From an uncultured Clostridium sp. (GTDB taxonomy: Bacteria > Bacillota > Clostridia > Clostridiales > Clostridiaceae), in the NCBI RefSeq assembly GCF_900769625.1, contig NZ_CAAGHK010000004.1, forward strand, positions 1-27,815: a stretch of 27,815 nucleotides of DNA. Reading direction: 5' to 3'. Numbering within the stretch: position 1 is the stretch's first letter; the number at the start of each line of letters is the position of its first letter. The notes under the pieces are model-generated. The model did no database searches. It was not told the DNA's origin and saw nothing but the letters and a program-made list of their open reading frames with translations. Below, piece by piece: positions 1-8,446 of the stretch. Both the position numbers and the translations under genes were made by a program.

Positions 1-423
1 AGATGCTATTAATTACTTTGCTTCGCAAGACGAAGTCAGCTAAATTTATTGTAAAGTGGTGTTCAAATATAATTTTCGATTTTAATATATATAAGTTCTA
101 GTAAATAGTTTACAGAGTAATTAAAAAATCATCTGAGGATTTTTACTAGAATTGTCAATTGCAATATATTAAAGAGTTTATATCTGCTGAGTAGTTGCAG
201 CTTATATAAAAATATACATGCATTTCATAAAACATATATATTTAATAATTTGTTAACGGAAACTTAAGTAAAATCTTATAAATTAAATATGAAGATATTA
301 AGGATTAATAAATCAAAATTTTAGACAATTTTAGCAAATTATTTTTGTGAGATAGTTTTGCATAATCATACTTATTCATTGCAGACTGAATTGATAAATA
401 ATGTATTATATAGAAGTATATTT
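1..423. other. Gene-free AT-rich stretch at the window edge
   Basis: No open reading frame with a credible ribosome binding site is visible on either strand, and no tRNA or known riboswitch pattern was recognised. The stretch ends at a strong plus-strand terminator hairpin, so some transcript (a gene left of the window or a short RNA) probably crosses it. Confidence 0.4.
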
Positions 424-458
424 AAAAGGAGATAATGTTTTTTGCATTATCTCTTTTT
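424..458 (+). terminator. Rho-independent terminator
   Basis: AAAAGGAGATAATG (424-437) pairs along its whole length with CATTATCTCTTTTT (445-458) through one G-U pair, with a 7-base loop and a T-run in the right arm. No plus-strand gene is visible upstream inside the window, so the RNA it ends is unknown. Confidence 0.7.
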
Positions 459-703
459 GTATATTAAGGAAATAGAATTTATGAGAATTGCTACATTAAA
501 AAGTTATATATAATTTAAAAGAAAATTCTGAATATATTATTTTAAAGGTTAAAAGTAAAGGGAAAAATTATATAAATATCAATATATTTAGAGTATATTT
601 GCAAAAAGTAAGAAAATAGTATATATTTGTATATATTAGAATAATAATAAATTTTTAATATTATTATTTCATAAAAAGTAAAAAAATATATATAAGTATA
701 ATA

Positions 704-732
704 TTGACAATAGATACAAAATGATATAAAAT
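704..732 (+). promoter_or_regulatory. Candidate sigma-A promoter of pflBA
   Basis: A perfect -35 box TTGACA (704-709) is followed after 17 bases by TAAAAT (727-732). It would give a leader of about 250 nt before pflB. A weaker second candidate, TTGATA (908-913) with TATACC (932-937), lies closer to the gene. Which one is used cannot be told from sequence. Confidence 0.6.
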
Positions 733-764
733 ATCACTTGATAAAAGGTTTCAAATCATTTAGT

Positions 765-782
765 TTGTTAATTATTTAACTT
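765..782 (+). promoter_or_regulatory. Rex-like redox operator
   Basis: TTGTTAATTATTTAACTT matches the clostridial Rex consensus TTGTTAANNNNTTAACAA at all but the last two positions. It lies about 35 bases downstream of the candidate -10 box, where bound repressor would block transcription. Rex senses NADH/NAD+ and controls fermentation genes in clostridia; its action on this pfl operon is inferred from the site. Confidence 0.55.
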
Positions 783-989
783 TCGCTAATGTGAATAGCG
801 CTCACTGTATATGGCAGTAGTAAAATAGTAATATATCAAAACTAATATGGAAACAATAAACAACTGTTATGATTTAATTTATTGATAGTGTGATGTATAT
901 CGCAATATTGATAGAAAAATTAAGTTTAGCTTATACCTAATTAATAGTATAAATTATAAAAAAATAGATATATACAAGGAGGAATAGAC

Positions 990-3242
990 ATGTTACAAAA
1001 AGAACAATGGACAGGCTTTGAAGGAAGACTTTGGAGAGAAGAAATTAATGTTAGAGACTTCATTCAAAAGAACTATAAACCATATGATGGGGATGAAAGT
1101 TTCCTTGTAGATCCAACAGATGCTACTAATAAGCTTTGGGGCAGATTACAAGAGTTACAAAAAGAAGAAAGAGCTAAAGGCGGAGTTCTTGACATGGAAA
1201 CAGAAGTTGTTGCCGGTCTTACTGCTTATGGCCCTGGATACATTGATGAAAGTTTAAAAGATCTTGAAAAAATTGTAGGACTTCAAACAGATAAACCTCT
1301 TAAGAGAGCATTCATGCCTTACGGCGGTATTAAAATGGCTGAACAATCTTGCGAAAACTATGGATATAAACCAAATCCAGAATTACACAAGATTTTCACT
1401 GAATATCACAAAACTCATAACCAAGGAGTATTTGATGCTTATACACCAGAAATGAGAGCAGCTCGTAGCAGCCATATCATCACTGGACTTCCAGATACTT
1501 ATGGACGTGGACGTATTGTAGGTGACTACAGAAGAGTAGCTCTTTATGGTATTGATTTCCTTATAGAAGAAAAGCAAAATGACCTTGCTAACTGTGGTGA
1601 CGGAACTATGACAGATGAAGTTATCCGTCAAAGAGAAGAAATCACAAATCAAATAAATGCACTTAAAGATATGAAGAAAATGGCTGAAAGCTATGGTTAT
1701 GATATATCAGAGCCAGCTAAAGATGCTAAAGAAGCAGTTCAATGGTTATACTTTGGATATCTTGCAGCAATTAAAACTCAAAACGGTGCAGCTATGTCAA
1801 TCGGACGTGTATCTACATTCCTTGATATCTACATCCAAAGAGATCTTGAAAATGGAACACTTACTGAAGAAGGAGCACAAGAATTAATCGACCATTTAAC
1901 AATGAAATGCAGAATGGTTAAGTTTGCAAGAATAACTTCTTACAACGAATTATTCTCAGGAGATCCTTCATGGGTTACTATCGTATTAGGTGGTATTGGT
2001 GTTGATGGACGTCACATGGTAACTAAGAACGATTACCGTTTCTTACACACATTAGAAAACATGGGACCATCACCAGAACCAAACTTAACTGTACTTTATT
2101 CATCAGCACTTCCAGAAAACTTCAAGAAGTATGCTGCTAAGATTTCAGTTGATACAAGCTCAATTCAATACGAAAATGATGATGTAATGAAGCCAGTATG
2201 GGGAGACGATTACTCAATCTGCTGCTGTGTATCAGCTACACAAACTGGTAAGGAAATGCAATTCTTCGGAGCTAGAGCTAACCTTGCTAAATGTTTACTA
2301 TACGCTATAAACGGTGGTGTGGATGAAAAATCAGGTAAGCAAGTAGGACCTGAATACAGAGGAATTACTTCTGAATACTTAGATTACGAAGAAGTAATCG
2401 AAAAATACGAAAGAATGAGCGACTGGTTAGCTGGTCTTTACGTAAATACATTAAACTTAATTCAATACATGCATGATAAATACTACTATGAAGCAGCTGA
2501 AATGGCTCTTATCGATACAGAAGTAAGAAGAACATTTGCAACTGGTATAGCTGGATTTTCACATGTAATTGATTCACTTTCTGCAATTAAATATGCAAAA
2601 GTTAAGACAATCAGAAATGAAGCAGGAATCGTTGTTGATTACGAAGTTGAAGGAGATTTCCCTAAATACGGTAACGACGATGATAGAGCTGATGAAATTG
2701 GTGTATATGTTCTTAAATCATTCCTTGACAAGATAAAGAAGAGACATACATACAGAAATTCTGAAGCAACTACATCAATCCTTACTATCACTTCAAACGT
2801 AGTATATGGTAAGTATACAGGAGCTATGCCTGATGGTCGTGAAGCTTGGACTCCACTTTCACCAGGAGCAAGTCCATCTTACGGTGCAGAACAAAACGGA
2901 TTATTAGCTTCATTAAACTCTGTAGCTAAGCTTCCTTATGAATGGGCTTTAGATGGTATTTCAAATACACAAACAATCAACCCAGGAGCACTTGGACATG
3001 ATGATGAAGAAAGAGTTGATAAACTTGTACAAGTGTTAGATGGTTACTTCGACCAAGGACCACATCACTTAAATGTTAATGTATTCGGTATTGAAAAGTT
3101 AAAAGACGCTATGGAACATCCGGAAAAAGAAGAATACGCTAACTTTACTATCAGAGTATCTGGTTACGCAGTTAAGTTCATCGATTTAACAAGAGAACAA
3201 CAGCTTGATGTTATCTCAAGAACATGTCATGAAAGAATGTAA
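990..3242 (+). CDS. pflB: Pyruvate formate-lyase (formate C-acetyltransferase)
   Basis: This cytoplasmic glycyl-radical enzyme converts pyruvate and CoA to acetyl-CoA and formate. The 750-residue length is normal for the family. The active-site cysteines lie in SICCCVSATQ (Cys411-413), and the C-terminal radical motif RVSGYAV places the radical glycine at about Gly725, 25 residues from the end. The N-terminal barrel holds the family's substrate-binding region (MRAARSSHIITGLPDTYGRG). The start is set by AAGGAGG seven bases upstream of ATG 990. It heads a two-gene unit with its activating enzyme. A Rex-like operator upstream suggests redox control. Being oxygen-labile once activated, it fits a strict anaerobe. 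No sign of truncation or transfer. Confidence 0.98.
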   Translation: MLQKEQWTGFEGRLWREEINVRDFIQKNYKPYDGDESFLVDPTDATNKLWGRLQELQKEERAKGGVLDMETEVVAGLTAYGPGYIDESLKDLEKIVGLQTDKPLKRAFMPYGGIKMAEQSCENYGYKPNPELHKIFTEYHKTHNQGVFDAYTPEMRAARSSHIITGLPDTYGRGRIVGDYRRVALYGIDFLIEEKQNDLANCGDGTMTDEVIRQREEITNQINALKDMKKMAESYGYDISEPAKDAKEAVQWLYFGYLAAIKTQNGAAMSIGRVSTFLDIYIQRDLENGTLTEEGAQELIDHLTMKCRMVKFARITSYNELFSGDPSWVTIVLGGIGVDGRHMVTKNDYRFLHTLENMGPSPEPNLTVLYSSALPENFKKYAAKISVDTSSIQYENDDVMKPVWGDDYSICCCVSATQTGKEMQFFGARANLAKCLLYAINGGVDEKSGKQVGPEYRGITSEYLDYEEVIEKYERMSDWLAGLYVNTLNLIQYMHDKYYYEAAEMALIDTEVRRTFATGIAGFSHVIDSLSAIKYAKVKTIRNEAGIVVDYEVEGDFPKYGNDDDRADEIGVYVLKSFLDKIKKRHTYRNSEATTSILTITSNVVYGKYTGAMPDGREAWTPLSPGASPSYGAEQNGLLASLNSVAKLPYEWALDGISNTQTINPGALGHDDEERVDKLVQVLDGYFDQGPHHLNVNVFGIEKLKDAMEHPEKEEYANFTIRVSGYAVKFIDLTREQQLDVISRTCHERM

Positions 3243-3255
3243 TTTAGATAAAAAT

Positions 3256-4002
3256 ATGGGAAGAATTCACTCAATAGAGAGTTTTGGTTCTGTTGATGGA
3301 CCAGGAGTACGTTTTGTTGTATTTTTAAAGGGATGTCACATGAGATGCCAGTTCTGCCACAATCCTGATACATGGGATGTAATTGGTGGCATGGCAAAAA
3401 CAGCAGATGAGCTTTTAACTCAGGCTTTAAGATACAAAACATATTGGAAAAAGGGAGGCGGCATCACTGTAAGTGGTGGTGAGCCTCTTCTTCAAATAGA
3501 TTTTCTGATTGAATTCTTTAAAAAGGCGAAAGCCAAAGGTGTTCACACAACGCTTGATACATCTGGTAATCCATTTACAAGAAAAGAACCTTTCTTCAGC
3601 AAGTTCAATGAACTTATGGACGTTACAGATCTTGTAATGCTGGATATCAAAAATATAAATGAGGCAGATCATAAAATCCTTACAGGATGGACTAACTCGA
3701 ATATACTTGATATGGCACAATATTTATCAGAAATCAACAAGCCTATGTGGATTCGCCATGTACTTGTACCTGGTGGAAGTGATAATGATGAACAGCTTAT
3801 AAAACTTGATGAATTTATCAAGACTTTAGATAATATAGATCGCGTTGAGGTTCTACCTTATCACAGTCTTGGAGCTTTCAAATGGGAAGAACTTGGCATG
3901 GACTATCCATTAAAGGATGTTGAGCCTCCTACAAAGGAAAGAATAGAAAATGCCAATAACCTTCTTCATACAAGTGAATATAACAGATATTTATCAAGAT
4001 AG
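3256..4002 (+). CDS. pflA: Pyruvate formate-lyase activating enzyme (radical SAM)
   Basis: This radical-SAM enzyme puts the glycyl radical on PflB using S-adenosylmethionine and a [4Fe-4S] cluster. The cluster motif CHMRCQFC (Cys27, 31, 34 from the chosen start) and the N-terminal GRIHSIESFGSVDGPGVR signature are clear. A GGE motif (SGGEPL) follows. From ATG 3256 the product is 248 residues, the usual size. The frame is open upstream to 3205, and ATG 3229, overlapping the pflB end, is the alternative. The family signature begins at 3256, so that start is preferred. Neither start has a good Shine-Dalgarno sequence, and the gene begins 13 bases after the pflB stop, so translational coupling is likely and would keep activase scarce relative to its substrate. 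Confidence 0.95.
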   Translation: MGRIHSIESFGSVDGPGVRFVVFLKGCHMRCQFCHNPDTWDVIGGMAKTADELLTQALRYKTYWKKGGGITVSGGEPLLQIDFLIEFFKKAKAKGVHTTLDTSGNPFTRKEPFFSKFNELMDVTDLVMLDIKNINEADHKILTGWTNSNILDMAQYLSEINKPMWIRHVLVPGGSDNDEQLIKLDEFIKTLDNIDRVEVLPYHSLGAFKWEELGMDYPLKDVEPPTKERIENANNLLHTSEYNRYLSR

Positions 4003-4103
4003 TCTTTAATTAAGTTATCAAGATAATTTTGTTTGGTGAATCGCATATAATATAAGAAATATGAACTTAACTAATGATAAATTGATGATAATTGATTTAA
4101 TAG

Positions 4104-4138
4104 TGGCAGAGTATGAATATCGGAATCAGATTCTGCCA
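4104..4138 (+). terminator. Possible weak terminator hairpin after pflA
   Basis: TGGCAGA (4104-4110) pairs with TCTGCCA (4132-4138) over a 21-base loop, followed only by TAATTTA. The long loop and poor T-run make this a weak candidate; no better terminator was seen between pflA and the PTS operon. The rest of 4003-4582 holds the candidate promoter and cre site below and no gene. Confidence 0.35.
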
Positions 4139-4260
4139 TAATTTACACAACAAGATATGCGCTCTTTATAGGAGATAGTTTAAGTAATTAAGCTGCTTTT
4201 ATAAAGGGTGCTTTTTATATTGTAAAAGAAATAATATTAGTTGAATATTGTAAAAAAATA

Positions 4261-4302
4261 TTGCATTGCAATTTAAAAAGTGCTACTATGTAAACGTAGT
4301 CA
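4261..4302 (+). promoter_or_regulatory. Candidate promoter with overlapping CcpA cre site for the mannose PTS operon
   Basis: TTGCAT (4261-4266), a 17-base gap and TACTAT (4284-4289) form a modest promoter. ATGTAAACGTAGTCA (4288-4302) fits the relaxed cre consensus WTGNAANCGNWNNCW at every fixed position and overlaps the -10 box and start region, a typical place for catabolite repression. The site is 280 bases upstream of the first PTS gene. No sigma-54 type -24/-12 promoter, common for this PTS family, was found. Confidence 0.45.
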
Positions 4303-4582
4303 GAAGGATATATATATATTTAAAAATTCTAAACTGATTATATTAAGTAAAAATATCTAAACATGTTACTGATTTAATCAGGCATAAGCATAGGAAAAGA
4401 AAAAATAATATTTATTGGTAATATCACACCTTTATATTTTTTATAGAAATTATAGTAGTTTATCTAATTAAATTTAGACTGGCGATATGATAGTGTGAAA
4501 ATCCAATGAGTATTTTTTGATTTATTTCCAGTTGCTGATGCCTTTTTTATTTTGTAACAAATAAAAAATAGGAGGTATGAAA

Positions 4583-5566
4583 ATGGTAGGAATTATTCTT
4601 GCTAGTCATGGAGAATTTGCTAAAGGTATAATGCAGTCTGGTTCAATGATTTTCGGAGAACAGGAAAATGTAAAAGCTGTTACATTAATGCCAAGCGAAG
4701 GTCCTGATGATATTAAGGCAAAAATGAAAGACGCAGTTGCATCATTTGATAATCAGGATGAAGTCTTATTTTTAGTTGATCTTTGGGGTGGTACGCCATT
4801 TAATCAGGCAAATGGTCTTTTGGAAGAACATGAGGACAAATGGGCAATAGTAGCTGGTTTGAATCTTCCAATGCTCATTGAAGCTTATGGTGCACGTTTT
4901 TCAATGGAAAGTGCACATGAAATTGCAACATACATAATTAATTCAGCTAAAGATGGAGTTAAAGTAAAACCAGAAGAGTTAGAACCAGATGATAACAGTA
5001 ATGTAGCTTCATCTTCATTGCAAGCTTCACAATCCAATGCAGGTGCACAAGGATCATTTGAATATGTTTTGGCTCGTATTGATTCTCGTCTGCTTCATGG
5101 TCAGGTAGCAACTGCTTGGACAAAAACTGTTCAGCCTACGAGAATTATAGTAGTTTCAGATGCAGTAGCTAAAGATAAGCTTCGTAAGAACTTAATTCAG
5201 CAGGCAGCTCCTCCAGGAGTAAAAGCTCATGTTGTTCCAATTGACCATATGATTAAGCTTGCAAAAGATAATGAGCACTTTGGAGGACAGCGTGCACTGC
5301 TTCTTTTTGAAAATCCGCAAGATGTGCTGAGGGCAGTAGAAGGCGGAATACCTTTAAAGACAATAAATGTCGGTTCTATGGCTCACTCTACTGGCAAGGT
5401 TCAGCCAAACAAAGTGCTTGCTTTTGATCAGAAAGATATTGACACATTCGATAAGCTGAAGAAAGCGGGACTGGAGTTTGATGTCCGCAAAGTTCCAAAT
5501 GATTCAAAGGGAAATATGAATGAAATATTAAAGAAAGCACAGGAAGAACTAAAAAAAGCAAAATAA
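4583..5566 (+). CDS. manX: PTS mannose-family transporter subunit EIIAB
   Basis: This is the phosphoryl-relay subunit of a mannose/glucose/fructose-type phosphotransferase system. It passes phosphate from HPr to the sugar entering through EIIC/EIID. The IIA domain (residues 1-130) carries the phosphohistidine in ILASHGEFAKG (His9). A Ser/Ala/Gln-rich linker (about 131-150) joins it to the IIB domain, whose phosphohistidine is in RIDSRLLHGQV (His162). Both sites are intact in 327 residues. ATG 4577 lies only one base after AGGAGG, so ATG 4583, six bases after GGAGGT, is the better start. It is followed 32 bases later by EIIC. The exact sugar cannot be read from sequence; mannose or glucose is usual. 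Confidence 0.95.
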   Translation: MVGIILASHGEFAKGIMQSGSMIFGEQENVKAVTLMPSEGPDDIKAKMKDAVASFDNQDEVLFLVDLWGGTPFNQANGLLEEHEDKWAIVAGLNLPMLIEAYGARFSMESAHEIATYIINSAKDGVKVKPEELEPDDNSNVASSSLQASQSNAGAQGSFEYVLARIDSRLLHGQVATAWTKTVQPTRIIVVSDAVAKDKLRKNLIQQAAPPGVKAHVVPIDHMIKLAKDNEHFGGQRALLLFENPQDVLRAVEGGIPLKTINVGSMAHSTGKVQPNKVLAFDQKDIDTFDKLKKAGLEFDVRKVPNDSKGNMNEILKKAQEELKKAK

Positions 5567-5598
5567 ATTGATTATCAACACAAAAGGAGGATATGATC

Positions 5599-6405
5599 AT
5601 GACTTTAAATATATTTCAAATTATATTGGTCATTATTGTAGCATTTTTGGCTGGTGTAGAAGGAGTATTAGATGAATTCGAATTCCATCAGCCAATAGTT
5701 GCATGTACATTAATTGGCTTAGTTACAGGTAATTTAGCACCATGCTTAATCTTAGGAGGTACTCTTCAGATGATTGCTTTAGGATGGGCAAATATAGGTG
5801 CAGCCGTAGCTCCAGATGCAGCCTTAGCATCTGTTGCATCAGCAATAATTCTCGTTCTTGGAGGTCAGGGAACTGAAGGTGTCGCTTCAGCAATTGCTAT
5901 TGCTGTTCCATTGGCAGTTGCAGGATTATTATTGACAATTATCTGTCGTACAATTGCTACTGCTTTTGTACATTTTATGGATTCGGCGGCGGCAGAAGGC
6001 AATATCAGAGTAGTTGAAATGTGGCAGATAGCTGCTATTTGTCTGCAGGGTATTCGTATTGCAATTCCAGCAGCATTAATATTAGCAATAGGTGCTGGTC
6101 CAATCGGCAGTTTACTTGCTGCAATGCCTGCCTGGTTAACAGATGGTTTAGCAATAGGCGGTGGAATGGTTGTAGCTGTCGGTTATGCATTAGTAATTAA
6201 TATGATGTCTACAAAAGAAGTATGGCCATTTTTTGCAATTGGTTTCGTACTGGCAACTGTTACTGAGATTACACTTATCGGGCTTGGTGCAATAGGTGTT
6301 GCTATGGCACTTATATACTTAGCACTTTCTAAACAAGGCGGTTCAGGTAACGGTGGGAGTTCTAATACTGGTGATCCTTTAGGGGATATTATAGATAATT
6401 ATTAA
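5599..6405 (+). CDS. manY: PTS mannose-family transporter subunit EIIC
   Basis: This is an integral membrane component that, together with EIID, forms the sugar channel of the mannose-class PTS. The 268 residues are almost entirely hydrophobic helices, and the N-terminal FLAGVEGVLDEFEFHQPIV and GTLQMIALGWANIGAAVAPD segments are typical of the EII-Sor/Man C family. The C-terminus ends in a Gly/Ser/Asn-rich tail. AAGGAGG (5584-5590) is two bases before ATG 5593 but eight before ATG 5599, so the latter in-frame start is chosen. It lies between EIIAB and EIID in one operon with short gaps. Confidence 0.95.
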   Translation: MTLNIFQIILVIIVAFLAGVEGVLDEFEFHQPIVACTLIGLVTGNLAPCLILGGTLQMIALGWANIGAAVAPDAALASVASAIILVLGGQGTEGVASAIAIAVPLAVAGLLLTIICRTIATAFVHFMDSAAAEGNIRVVEMWQIAAICLQGIRIAIPAALILAIGAGPIGSLLAAMPAWLTDGLAIGGGMVVAVGYALVINMMSTKEVWPFFAIGFVLATVTEITLIGLGAIGVAMALIYLALSKQGGSGNGGSSNTGDPLGDIIDNY

Positions 6406-6423
6406 GAAGGGAGAGTGTATAAA

Positions 6424-7332
6424 ATGGAAAAAATTAAATTAACCAAAAAAGATAGACTTTCGGTTTGGTGGCGTTCAACTTTTATGCAAGGTTCATGGAA
6501 CTATGAAAGAATGCAGAATGGTGGCTTGGCATTTGCAATGATCCCTGCAATAAAGAGATTATATAAAGGTAAAGAAGAACGTGCAGCGGCATTAAAGCGT
6601 CACTTAGAATTTTTCAATACACATCCATATGTTGCCTCACCAGTTCTTGGTGTAACATTAGCTTTAGAAGAAGAACGTGCAAACGGTGCACCAATTGATG
6701 ATGTAACTATTCAAGGTGTTAAAGTAGGTATGATGGGACCTTTAGCTGGGATAGGAGATCCTGTTTTCTGGTTTACTGTAAGGCCAATACTGGGAGCATT
6801 AGCTGCTTCACTTGCTATGAATGGAAACATTCTTGGACCAATTATATTTTTCATTGTCTGGAATGCTATCCGTATGGCATTTACCTGGTATACTCAGGAA
6901 TTTGGTTTTAAAGCAGGCTCTCGTATAAGTGAGGATTTATCAGGAGGCATATTACAGGATATTACAAAAGGGGCATCAATCCTTGGTATGTTCATATTAG
7001 GTTCATTAGTTAACAGATGGGTATCTGTCAACTTTACACCAATAATATCATCTGTCAGATTAAGTGAAGGTGCATATATTGACTGGAACGCACTTCCAGC
7101 TGGGGCAGAAGGTATTCAGCAGGCATTAATGCAGCAGGCATCTGGTCTTTCATTATCTCCAATTAAGGTTACAACATTACAAAATAATTTGGATTCATTA
7201 ATTCCTGGTCTTGCAGGTCTGCTTATTACACTTGCTTGCATGTGGTTACTTAAGAGAAAGGTATCTCCGATCGTTATAATACTAGGATTATTTGTGTTAG
7301 GTATTGTATTCCACTTAATTGGATTAATGTAA
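6424..7332 (+). CDS. manZ: PTS mannose-family transporter subunit EIID
   Basis: This is the second membrane subunit of the mannose-class PTS. Family marks are the early segment RSTFMQGSWNYERMQNGG, the HLEFFNTHPYVASPVLGV segment and GPLAGIGDPVFWFTVRPI, followed by C-terminal membrane helices. The frame is open from GTG 6415, but GAAGGGAGAG (6405-6414) sits nine bases before ATG 6424, which is taken as the start and gives 302 residues, normal for the family. It is the last gene before a strong terminator (7345-7370), so EIIAB-EIIC-EIID form the main transcription unit. Confidence 0.95.
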   Translation: MEKIKLTKKDRLSVWWRSTFMQGSWNYERMQNGGLAFAMIPAIKRLYKGKEERAAALKRHLEFFNTHPYVASPVLGVTLALEEERANGAPIDDVTIQGVKVGMMGPLAGIGDPVFWFTVRPILGALAASLAMNGNILGPIIFFIVWNAIRMAFTWYTQEFGFKAGSRISEDLSGGILQDITKGASILGMFILGSLVNRWVSVNFTPIISSVRLSEGAYIDWNALPAGAEGIQQALMQQASGLSLSPIKVTTLQNNLDSLIPGLAGLLITLACMWLLKRKVSPIVIILGLFVLGIVFHLIGLM

Positions 7333-7344
7333 TATTTCATATTT

Positions 7345-7370
7345 AGCCTAGACTTTTAGTCTAGGCTTTT
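7345..7370 (+). terminator. Terminator of the mannose PTS operon
   Basis: AGCCTAGAC (7345-7353) pairs perfectly with GTCTAGGCT (7359-7367) over a 5-base loop, followed by TTTATAT. It separates EIID from manO, so manO is expressed at a lower level by read-through or from its own promoter. Confidence 0.85.
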
Positions 7371-7517
7371 ATATAGTTAAAGTCACAATTTTAAGTTACG
7401 GATAAAATCTATTAAGGAGATTTCTAAAAAATATATTGTTTTGTATGATTGAATTTTAAATAATTGATGAAAATATATAAGTAAGAATAGTAAATAATAA
7501 GAAAAGAGGTGTATTAT

Positions 7518-7913
7518 ATGATTCGGTCACTTAATACAAAAGTAGATCTAGTAATTAATGCAACGGCTTTCACAGGGATTTCGGATTATGGTAAAATCAT
7601 GGTCGGCGATAGAGGATTTGAGTTTTATAATTCTCGTAATCCTCATAAGTTTATTCAAATACCATGGGATGAGATTGATTATGTTGTTGCATCTGTATTA
7701 TTTAAGGGAAAATGGATTCCACGGTATGCAATTCAGACTAAGAAAAACGGAACATATACTTTTGCATCCAAAGATGCAAAAAAGGTGCTTCGTACAGTAA
7801 GAAATTATGTTACTCCAGAGCATATGGTTTCTTCATTAAGTTTTTTTGATGTAGTGAAACGAGCATTGAAGTCAATTTTTGGGAAAAATAAGCAGATACT
7901 AAATAATAGATAA
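7518..7913 (+). CDS. manO: DUF956 family protein, putative regulator of the mannose PTS
   Basis: This 131-residue protein belongs to the DUF956 family, which is almost always next to mannose-class PTS operons and is called ManO. It is soluble, with a recognisable MVGDRGFEFYNSRNPHKFIQIPW segment and a basic C-terminus (RALKSIFGKNKQ). Its molecular role is not settled; a regulatory role is proposed from its constant neighbourhood. AAAGAGGTG (7503-7511) precedes ATG 7518 by six bases, which decides against the in-frame GTG 7509 inside the binding site. It lies downstream of the operon terminator. Confidence 0.88.
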   Translation: MIRSLNTKVDLVINATAFTGISDYGKIMVGDRGFEFYNSRNPHKFIQIPWDEIDYVVASVLFKGKWIPRYAIQTKKNGTYTFASKDAKKVLRTVRNYVTPEHMVSSLSFFDVVKRALKSIFGKNKQILNNR

Positions 7914-7915
7914 TT

Positions 7916-8095
7916 GAGAAAAATGCTATATCAAATGAAGATTATCTTGTAGGAAAAGGTAAGGATTATCGTAATGCACCATATATTAAAATATAAGGGC
8001 ATGAGGGGATGCCATGTCCTGTATGTGGTGAAACCATGGTAAGAGTAGTGATTTCAGGACGGAGCAGTGTATTCTGTCCAGTGTGCCAGAAGTAA
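7916..8095 (+). pseudogene. Eroded 3' end of a Fpg/Nei-type DNA glycosylase
   Basis: One frame reads 60 codons with a single internal TAA (the codon after PYIKI). The last part, CPVCGETMVRVVISGRSS followed by VFCPVCQK, is the four-cysteine zinc finger that ends formamidopyrimidine-DNA glycosylase/endonuclease VIII proteins. The segment before it (EDYLVGKGKDYRNAPYIKI) also fits their C-terminal region. The catalytic N-terminal domain is absent, replaced by manO directly upstream. It is therefore a remnant and not a gene. Identification is from motif memory, without a search. Confidence 0.65.
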
Positions 8096-8211
8096 TTTAC
8101 GATAATTAAGGGTTAATTTAATATATTTTTTATGGAGAAAAAATTAATCTTTGATTTAGATTTAAAATATAATTTTGGGGTTTGATTACAAGTCACCTCC
8201 ATCACAAAACT

Positions 8212-8249
8212 CACGAAAATTTAAATTTAGATTTTCGTGGTGTTTTTAT
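8212..8249 (+). terminator. Terminator downstream of manO and the glycosylase remnant
   Basis: CACGAAAAT (8212-8220) pairs perfectly with ATTTTCGTG (8231-8239) over a 10-base loop, followed by GTGTTTTTATT. It is the natural end for a manO transcript. Confidence 0.75.
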
Positions 8250-8254
8250 TAGAC

Positions 8255-8293
8255 GAATTGTGAAGTTAATTGAAACAGTTAGCTTCACAATTC
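8255..8293. terminator. Second hairpin directly after the manO terminator
   Basis: GAATTGTGAAGTTAA (8255-8269) pairs with TTAGCTTCACAATTC (8279-8293) through 15 pairs, one of them G-U, around a 9-base loop, with a short TTTATAG tail. It is a backup terminator or a remnant of other transcription. The rest of 8294-8446 is promoter space for the LacI-type gene, with no clear boxes. Confidence 0.55.
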
Positions 8294-8446
8294 TTTATAG
8301 TAAAAAATCATTGGCTACACTTATGCAACTAATATGACAAATGAGCTTGTTATGACTTTATTAGAAAGAGTATATTATTTAACTATGGGAGATTTTTTAA
8401 TAATTACATGATATAATAATATAAAAAATAAGAATGAGGTGATATT

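Noticed and set aside
4003..4582. A sigma-54 promoter for the mannose PTS operon
   Set aside because: No GG-N10-GC pair with the right flanks was found, and no LevR-type activator gene is present.
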